DNA from: Perlabentimonas sp046542995
Lineage (GTDB): Bacteria > Bacteroidota > Bacteroidia > Bacteroidales > Tenuifilaceae
Length of the DNA stretch: 24,818 nucleotides
Direction of reading: 5' to 3'
Assembly (NCBI GenBank): GCA_046542995.1
Contig: JBKHAH010000050.1
Location: 1-24,818 of the forward strand
Below the pieces are notes generated by a model, which saw only the letters and a program-made list of their open reading frames with translations, ran no database searches and was not told the DNA's origin. The translations under genes were made by a program, and so were the position numbers. Below are positions 15,375 through 20,696 of this stretch, piece after piece. Within the stretch, counting starts at the first letter, position 1. Every line of letters begins with the position of its first letter.

Positions 15375-16028
15375 ATGCAGAAAGCAGTAATTTTTGACAT
15401 GGATGGTGTTATTGTGAACAACCATCATTACCATGTAAAAGCATGGAGAGAGTTTTGTGCTAAAAAAAACATTCCTTTCAATGAGCAAGAGTTCAGGAAG
15501 CGATATTTTGGTAAAAACAATCACGATATACTTTCTGGATTACTAAATAAAGATGTTTCTGATAATGATGTCATCTCGTTAGGTGAAGCGAAAGAAGCGC
15601 TTTACAGAGAAATATATCAACCACACATAAAGCCTGTTGAGGGTCTTGAAGAACTACTGAAAGCATTAAAAGATGCTGGGATGTCGCTTGCCGTTGCCAC
15701 ATCGGCACGAAAACCAAATCTGGATTTTGTGGTAAAGTCTCTAAAAATTGAGCATTACTTTGATGTAATGGTTGATGCATCTATGGTTAAAAAATCGAAA
15801 CCTGACCCTGAGATTTTTCTAAAATCTGCGTTTCAAATGGATGTAGAGCCACATGATTGTATCGTTTTTGAAGATTCTGTGTCAGGCATTAATGCGGCAA
15901 AAGCCGCTGGAATGAGGGTGGTGGCACTCCTCACTACCCATAATAGGGAGGAGCTACCTGATGCTCCCCTCTTTGTAAAGGACTTCACTGATAGGAACCT
16001 ATCAAACTTTTTAAATATCAATCTATAA
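15375..16028 (+). CDS. HAD-superfamily hydrolase (beta-phosphoglucomutase-like)
   Basis: Small-molecule phosphatase or sugar-phosphate mutase of 217 residues in the cytoplasm. Motif I is FDMDGVIV with nucleophile Asp8 and acid/base Asp10; the alpha-helical cap follows (about 15-85). Motif II is ATSARK, motif III is KKSKPDPEIF, and motif IV is VFEDSVSGINAAKAAGM with the metal-binding acids. This C1-cap arrangement fits the PGMB/phosphatase subgroup, but mutase and phosphatase activity cannot be separated by sequence. Its stop overlaps the start of the methyltransferase gene (TAATG), a sign of translational coupling. No promoter box better than TACCTTAG (15350-15357) was found upstream. Confidence 0.92.
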   Translation: MQKAVIFDMDGVIVNNHHYHVKAWREFCAKKNIPFNEQEFRKRYFGKNNHDILSGLLNKDVSDNDVISLGEAKEALYREIYQPHIKPVEGLEELLKALKDAGMSLAVATSARKPNLDFVVKSLKIEHYFDVMVDASMVKKSKPDPEIFLKSAFQMDVEPHDCIVFEDSVSGINAAKAAGMRVVALLTTHNREELPDAPLFVKDFTDRNLSNFLNINL

Positions 16029-16801
16029 TGGACACTAAGAGTAGCATTGTTGAGTCGCTTGGCGGCAATACAGAAGAGATTTTGCCATACCTGCCATACT
16101 TACTAAAGGATTTAATTGAAATTGGTACCGATCCAAATGAGGTGAGCCAATTAATCCAGAAATTTTTTAAAAAACCTGAACTGCTCAAGATTCTTGACAT
16201 GGGTTGTGGGAAGGGCGCTGTATCGGTTAGATTAGCAAAAGAGTTTGGGTGTAAAGTTGTAGGAATTGATGCGCTTCCAGATTTTATTGAAACCGCGAAA
16301 AAATTCGCTCTGGAGATGAGTGTTGACCACCTTTGCTCCTTTGAACTGGGCGATATGAGAGAACTCTACTCAAACTACAAAAACTTTAACCTAGTTGTTC
16401 TTGGTGCAATTGGGCCCATTTTTGGAGATATTGGCAAAAGCCTTGAAAAGGTAGCCCAATGTATAAAAACTAATGGGCATGTTTTGCTTGATGATGCCTA
16501 TATCGCCGATGGGAGCAATCTAAAAGATAGCAACTATATTAATCAATCATGTTTTTACAAAAAAATAAATAAGGCAGGATTCACTATAGCTTCAGAAGTT
16601 ATTATGAGTCTTGATAACATGAAGAAAGTGAACGAGATTATATTCAAATCCATTGAGAAGCGCGCCAATGAGCTTATTAAATTACACCCAACAAAAAGTC
16701 AACTATTTAAAGATTATCTTGATGAGCAGAGAATTGAAAACAAAGCCCTTGAGAACGACCTTACTTGTGGCGTTTGGCTACTTAAAAAACAAGCTGACTA
16801 G
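16028..16801 (+). CDS. Class I SAM-dependent methyltransferase
   Basis: Transfers a methyl group from S-adenosylmethionine to an unknown substrate. The 257 residues have a helical N-terminal part (1-50), then the Rossmann core with motif I LDMGCGKGA (56-64), acidic motif VVGIDALPDF (77-86) and motif IV NLVVLGAIGPI. It starts one base into the HAD stop codon, so it is translated together with it. It ends in a four-base overlap (CTAG, 16798-16801) with the convergent deacetylase-like gene. The substrate is not evident; the HAD partner suggests small-molecule metabolism. Confidence 0.9.
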   Translation: MDTKSSIVESLGGNTEEILPYLPYLLKDLIEIGTDPNEVSQLIQKFFKKPELLKILDMGCGKGAVSVRLAKEFGCKVVGIDALPDFIETAKKFALEMSVDHLCSFELGDMRELYSNYKNFNLVVLGAIGPIFGDIGKSLEKVAQCIKTNGHVLLDDAYIADGSNLKDSNYINQSCFYKKINKAGFTIASEVIMSLDNMKKVNEIIFKSIEKRANELIKLHPTKSQLFKDYLDEQRIENKALENDLTCGVWLLKKQAD

Positions 16802-18117
16802 CTTGATAGTTTTTCCAGCTCATTTACAACTGTTGCAAAAACATCACTCCATCCCTCCCACTCATTAATTCCCGATAGGGATTCATTATGCCAAACGGTC
16901 ACGAATTCTCCGCCCACCTCCTTAACCCTTATTGCTAAATCCAGAGTTCTATTCACTGCCTCTTGGGCAGTTAGGTTTAACCCCTGAAGCAATGCCCTAT
17001 CCATTACCTGAAAAGGAACCATCTTTATTGGAAGTACCTCATTGTTTAACAAATCGAAAAACGGATATGGTGTGCAGGTACTTGCCCTAAAGCCGATTGC
17101 GTTGGAATAACCCATGGAGTAATCTTCCGTAATGTCAATAGCACTTAGCAGATGGTAAGTTTGGGGTAGCTGTACACGTAAAAAATGCTGGCGGCTCTGC
17201 GTAACCATTCTTTCAATTATTGCAGATAATATATCAGTCTCACTCTTAACCCTTTCATATACAACGCCCGATCCATACGATGGGTGAACACCAACATTAA
17301 ACCGCTTATCAACATCCTTAACAATGCGCTGCATTGCCTTTTTTTTAGGGGATATATGCTTATCATACTTTCCGTATTTTCCTCCTAGGAAAAACCAGAT
17401 TGCTTGTGGGTGATTTTTAAGAATACGGAACAACTCCTGATACGTATCAAACGGGTCGCTCTTTCTACCAGAGTAAACGGCAAATCTTTCGTATAAATCA
17501 GATAAATTCAAAAGAAATAAGGACTTAGCCGTAGCCAATATTGATCGAGCCAAACCTTTGTGCTTAAAGGCAAATGCATTGTCAATATCAATTGTTGGCA
17601 TGAAATTAAACGCTCTCTTCCTTTTCTCAACCTGAGGAAATTTTTCTGAAATAATTTGCCCTAGCTCACGTACCCATAAATCTACCAGCGGAATATCTAA
17701 AAAATTATTTTTAAAAGCTACGCTTTTACTGTAAGGGAACCTTCCATGCTCATCCATATTACCCGGGAAATACTCCTCGTATCTTGATAGCAGATAAAAC
17801 GAAGCGGCAAAGATATCGAAAGGAATCTGCCCATCTGGATTTGTTGAAAAGAAAGCAGGAAGCGATCTCCATTTATATACCTCAATCGACTGTTCGGTAA
17901 CACCTGCATAATTTAATAAACCATGAGGTTCAACGCAAACTGCATCTTCATTATGTTTGGCTTTACTTGAGTAAGATAACTTTGGTCCGTTGTAGTTTTT
18001 TAAATCATCATTCCTTTGGGTGATCCTAACATTTAACCCCAGCATATTTCCCAGAATATGTTTTATAATATACTCCGCGCGCTTTGTAAAACTATCTGTA
18101 AAAACCAGAATGTGCAT
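16798..18117 (-). CDS. Polysaccharide-deacetylase-like protein with N-terminal DUF7033-type region
   Basis: Predicted carbohydrate-active hydrolase of 439 residues with no signal peptide. The N-terminal 165 residues (SYSSKAKHN, FDIFAASFYLLSRYEEY, DEHGRFPYSKS, PLVDLW) resemble the region usually found before the NodB-like barrel in Bacteroidota proteins of this kind. The C-terminal part has barrel motifs of a diverged NodB fold: TIDIDNAF (175-182, metal-binding Asp pair), VGVHPSYGS (276-284), RQHFLR (309-314), DITEDYSMGYSNAIGFRAST (328-347) and VTVWHNESL (406-414). Roles in surface polysaccharide or peptidoglycan modification are likely for this family. It converges on the methyltransferase gene and shares its stop palindrome. 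Substrate unknown. Confidence 0.85.
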   Translation of the reverse strand: MHILVFTDSFTKRAEYIIKHILGNMLGLNVRITQRNDDLKNYNGPKLSYSSKAKHNEDAVCVEPHGLLNYAGVTEQSIEVYKWRSLPAFFSTNPDGQIPFDIFAASFYLLSRYEEYFPGNMDEHGRFPYSKSVAFKNNFLDIPLVDLWVRELGQIISEKFPQVEKRKRAFNFMPTIDIDNAFAFKHKGLARSILATAKSLFLLNLSDLYERFAVYSGRKSDPFDTYQELFRILKNHPQAIWFFLGGKYGKYDKHISPKKKAMQRIVKDVDKRFNVGVHPSYGSGVVYERVKSETDILSAIIERMVTQSRQHFLRVQLPQTYHLLSAIDITEDYSMGYSNAIGFRASTCTPYPFFDLLNNEVLPIKMVPFQVMDRALLQGLNLTAQEAVNRTLDLAIRVKEVGGEFVTVWHNESLSGINEWEGWSDVFATVVNELEKLSS

Positions 18118-18152
18118 GGGTAGATTTTTACAACGAAGTTATTTAAATTTAT

Positions 18153-18181
18153 GTTATCATCAATACAAATGTTGAGATAAC
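18153..18181. repeat. Inverted repeat upstream of the deacetylase-like gene
   Basis: GTTATC-A-TCAA (18153-18163) pairs with TTGAGATAAC (18172-18181) with one bulged A and an 8-nt loop. It begins 36 bases upstream of the minus-strand ATG at 18117. A weak minus-strand -7 box (AACATTTG, 18173-18166) lies within it, so it could be an operator. The rest of 18118-18293 shows nothing else I can support. Confidence 0.35.
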
Positions 18182-18293
18182 CTCAGTATATGAAGTGTTA
18201 AAACCAATGTGTTGAAAATATGGCTAATACATTCCTCAAAATATTTTAGAACAAAAAGACCCTGCCCTGTAAGGCCGTTTAAAAAAATAAAAT

Positions 18294-18301
18294 TACTTTT
18301 G
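18294..18301 (+). promoter_or_regulatory. -7 box of the mgtE leader promoter
   Basis: TACTTTTG matches TAnnTTTG and is followed by CA, exactly as at the promoter at 937-944. No good TTTG -33 box lies 17-23 bases upstream; the region there reads CCCTGTAAGGCC. The transcript should start around 18305-18309, about 20 nt before the leader ORF. Confidence 0.6.
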
Positions 18302-18327
18302 CAGTCATAATCAAAATAATTCTAGCA

Positions 18328-18372
18328 ATGGAAGAAGACCCTTATCCTAGTATCAGAGAATTAGATTACTAA
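18328..18372 (+). CDS. Putative 14-residue leader peptide of mgtE
   Basis: An ATG-initiated ORF encodes MEEDPYPSIRELDY and stops with TAA two bases before the first hairpin. It lies between the -7 promoter box and mgtE, so it would be the first ORF on the transcript. Three acidic residues followed by Pro-Tyr-Pro recall the start of the enterobacterial MgtL leader peptide (MEPDPTP...), where acidic/proline stretches destabilise ribosomes at low magnesium. There is no recognisable Shine-Dalgarno sequence, which is normal for this phylum. Coding status is inferred from position, length, sequence character and its fit to the RNA structure; an ORF this short could occur by chance. Confidence 0.55.
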   Translation: MEEDPYPSIRELDY

Positions 18373-18427
18373 CCAATCTGTAAGGGCTTCGTAGTTTCCT
18401 TACGGATTAAACATTGTAAGGAGGCTA
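18339..18427 (+). promoter_or_regulatory. mgtE mRNA leader with mutually exclusive hairpins
   Basis: Four segments can pair alternately. Segment 1, CCCTTAT (18339-18345), lies inside the leader ORF at Asp4-Pro5-Tyr6. Segment 2 is 18375-18386, segment 3 is 18392-18408, and segment 4 is 18414-18427. Pairing 2:3 (18375-18386 with 18397-18408) is 12 bp with two G·U and a 10-nt loop. Pairing 3:4 (18392-18403 with 18416-18427) is 12 bp with two G·U, plus two possible inner G·U pairs. It buries AAGGAGG (18418-18424) and ends two bases before the mgtE ATG. Pairing 1:2 (18339-18345 with 18380-18386) is 7 bp including one G·U. Segment 3 bases 18397-18403 are needed by both hairpins. No T-tract follows either stem, so control of translation, possibly with Rho, is likelier than intrinsic termination. 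Confidence 0.6.
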
Positions 18428-18429
18428 AC

Positions 18430-19770
18430 ATGACAGAAATTATATTAGATTTTCAGGAGCTTATTGAGGAAAAGCAATGGAAAAGGATTAGGCAAGAGAT
18501 TGTTGAGTACGATCCTGTTGATGTTGCAGAGATTATTGAGGATTTGCCTGAGGAGGATGATGTGGTGCTTTTCCGGTTACTCCCTAGAGAGCAGGCAAAA
18601 AGCACCTTCCAGCTCCTAACCTACGAGAAGCAGGAACAAATTATTGAGGGATTAGCCCAGAATGTTCATAAGCTATCAGGCTTACTCAACGATCTGGATC
18701 CCGATGATAGAACCGCCTTCTTTGAGGAGCTGCCCGGCGAAATTACTCAGCGACTAATTCAACTACTAACACCTGCCGAAAGAAGCGTGGCCATTAGGCT
18801 GCTTGGCTATCCGGAGGATAGTATTGGTAGATTGATGACACCTGAATTTGTGGCTTTAAAACCGCACTATACTGTTAGTCAGGCTCTGGATCACATCCGT
18901 CGTTTTGGTCACGATACTGAAACCCTAAACGTACTGTACATTGTTAACAACAGCTGGCAACTTATTGACGATATCCGCATTAGAGATATTTTACTTGCCA
19001 AGCCTGAACAGAAAATTGAGGATTTGATGGACAACAGGTTCGTAGCCCTTAGCGCGTACGACGACCAGGAGGTTGCTATCAGGGTATTTCAGGACCACGA
19101 CAGGGTTGCACTTCCTGTTGTTGATACGGAGGGGATGCTGCTTGGCATTGTAACCTTCGATGATATGATGGATGTTGTGGAGGAGGAAACCACCGAGGAC
19201 TTCCACAAATTCGGTTCATTTCAGGATGCAATTGTTAATCCGCTAAAGGCAAAAATAACGCACCTATATAAAATGCGTATTTTTTGGCTAACTGCGCTTG
19301 TTTTTATGAACGTATTCTCAGGAGCAGCCATAGCCAACTTTGAAGAAACAATACAAGCTCACGTTTCGCTTATGTTTTTTCTGCCGCTTCTTATTGCCAG
19401 CGGAGGAAATGCAGGGGCACAATCGGCAACCCTTATGATACGCTCGCTTGCAACAGGTGATGTTGAAATAAAGGATTGGCTAAGACTATTGGGAAAAGAG
19501 TTTTTCGTTGCTATGCTACTGGGTATTACCATGGCTATTGGAGCCAGCTTGATTGCCTCTTTCAGGGCACCTGAAATTATAACTATCGTTTCAATCACAA
19601 TGGTTCTAACGGTGCTGGCTGGCAGCCTCATTGGCCTGCTGCTCCCATTTATTTTCACAATCTTTAAGCGCGACCCAGCATCGGCAAGCGCACCGCTGGT
19701 AACCTCTATGGCCGATATAACTGGAGTGATTATCTATTTCTCCATTGCTACGTGGTTCTTTGGATTGTAG
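18430..19770 (+). CDS. mgtE: Magnesium channel/transporter MgtE
   Basis: Inner-membrane, dimeric, magnesium-gated Mg2+ channel. The 446 residues follow the family plan: N-domain of helical repeats (1-130, rich in acidic residues), two CBS domains (about 131-255), connecting plug helix (256-275) and five membrane helices (283-446). The pore motif ASGGNAGAQSATLMIRS (323-339) and a conserved membrane Asp (Asp429 in SMADITG) are present. Length is normal and nothing is missing. The start at 18430 is preceded by AAGGAGG (18418-18424) at ideal spacing, which is rare in this phylum and is hidden in the leader hairpin. The gene stands alone between the convergent-side deacetylase-like gene and an outer-membrane protein gene. 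Regulation by the leader at 18328-18427 is proposed. Confidence 0.96.
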   Translation: MTEIILDFQELIEEKQWKRIRQEIVEYDPVDVAEIIEDLPEEDDVVLFRLLPREQAKSTFQLLTYEKQEQIIEGLAQNVHKLSGLLNDLDPDDRTAFFEELPGEITQRLIQLLTPAERSVAIRLLGYPEDSIGRLMTPEFVALKPHYTVSQALDHIRRFGHDTETLNVLYIVNNSWQLIDDIRIRDILLAKPEQKIEDLMDNRFVALSAYDDQEVAIRVFQDHDRVALPVVDTEGMLLGIVTFDDMMDVVEEETTEDFHKFGSFQDAIVNPLKAKITHLYKMRIFWLTALVFMNVFSGAAIANFEETIQAHVSLMFFLPLLIASGGNAGAQSATLMIRSLATGDVEIKDWLRLLGKEFFVAMLLGITMAIGASLIASFRAPEIITIVSITMVLTVLAGSLIGLLLPFIFTIFKRDPASASAPLVTSMADITGVIIYFSIATWFFGL

Positions 19771-19916
19771 TATTTGTATTTATTTTGCTTCACACATATA
19801 CTGATAAGCAATGTATTGGTCTTTTAGTAACGTATAAACCACCTACTTTGCTAAAAATTAGTAAAGGCATATTTCAAGAAACAACGTAATAAAGATATGT
19901 TAATTACGAAACCTTT

Positions 19917-20687
19917 ATGAACGTAAAGTTGAAAATATCTACAGCTATTTTAATTACTGTAATATGTGTAAATTTTAAAGCATTCTCGCAGACCAATTTT
20001 ACAATTGGTATTAGTAATGGGATGCATAATAGCACCAGGATAATAAATCGCTTCAATTCAAAATTATATTATGACTATAGAAATGAGGAAGAAAGCTCAT
20101 TGGGCGAATCTAACTTTAATCTCTTTATTAAATACAACATAAAATCAAATGGTTTTTCAGTGGGGTCAGGTGTGGGGCTAACTAGATTAGGTTACGAAAT
20201 AAATGAAAGAAAGCTTATTGACCCATGCTTTTCTCCTGCTACCTGCGGTTATGAATCGATACTTTATCGGTATAATTACGATTTGCTTCGAATTCCATTT
20301 AATATAACCTATGAAGTAGGCTCTAATATTAAATTCTATTTAACAACTGGAAGTTCAATTTATTTTTCTTTATCAGAGTGTATCGATTTAATTTTAAGGA
20401 AAGAGTACGAAGATTCAAGAAATCAAGAAATTGAAACCAAAAAAAATCAAAGCAATTATAATAAAATTAATTTCTCGTTTGATTTTGGAATTGGCATTGG
20501 GTATGAAATAATTGAGAGATTTTATATTTATTTACAACCAGAATTTAGTTACCTAATCCTTTCTTATGAAAACACAGATTTAAGAGATAGAGTCTATAAT
20601 ATTAGTCTATTCGAAAACGAAGATAAAACTACAACTGAAAAATTATTATCATACGGAATTTCATTAAAACTAGCATTTGATTTTTAA
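19917..20687 (+). CDS. Outer-membrane beta-barrel protein (PorT/OmpA-barrel-like)
   Basis: Small secreted barrel protein of 256 residues, function unknown. It has a signal peptide (1-25, ending KAFSQ) followed by alternating beta strands with aromatic girdles (NFTIGISNGM, FNLFIKYNI, FSVGSGVGLTRLGYE, KFYLTTGSSIYFS, FSFDFGIGIGYEI, YIYLQPEFSYLI) and a C-terminal Phe (LKLAFDF), as in outer-membrane barrels. Two cysteines seven residues apart (DPCFSPATC) in a predicted outer loop could form a disulfide. The gene is clearly more AT-rich than its neighbours. It ends 9 bp before the convergent mutS2 stop with no visible terminator. A TACTTTG sequence (19844-19850) in the 146-bp gap after mgtE may be a one-base-short -7 box. 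Confidence 0.82.
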   Translation: MNVKLKISTAILITVICVNFKAFSQTNFTIGISNGMHNSTRIINRFNSKLYYDYRNEEESSLGESNFNLFIKYNIKSNGFSVGSGVGLTRLGYEINERKLIDPCFSPATCGYESILYRYNYDLLRIPFNITYEVGSNIKFYLTTGSSIYFSLSECIDLILRKEYEDSRNQEIETKKNQSNYNKINFSFDFGIGIGYEIIERFYIYLQPEFSYLILSYENTDLRDRVYNISLFENEDKTTTEKLLSYGISLKLAFDF

Positions 20688-20696
20688 AAACTTTGA

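Noticed and set aside
18375..18427. Intrinsic terminator in the mgtE leader.
   Set aside because: Neither hairpin is followed by a run of T, and the second hairpin ends two bases before the start codon, so control of translation fits better.
18118..18429. M-box (ykoK) magnesium riboswitch upstream of mgtE.
   Set aside because: The transcript predicted from the -7 box at 18294-18301 leaves only about 120 nt before mgtE, too short for the full M-box, and I could not find its conserved helices.
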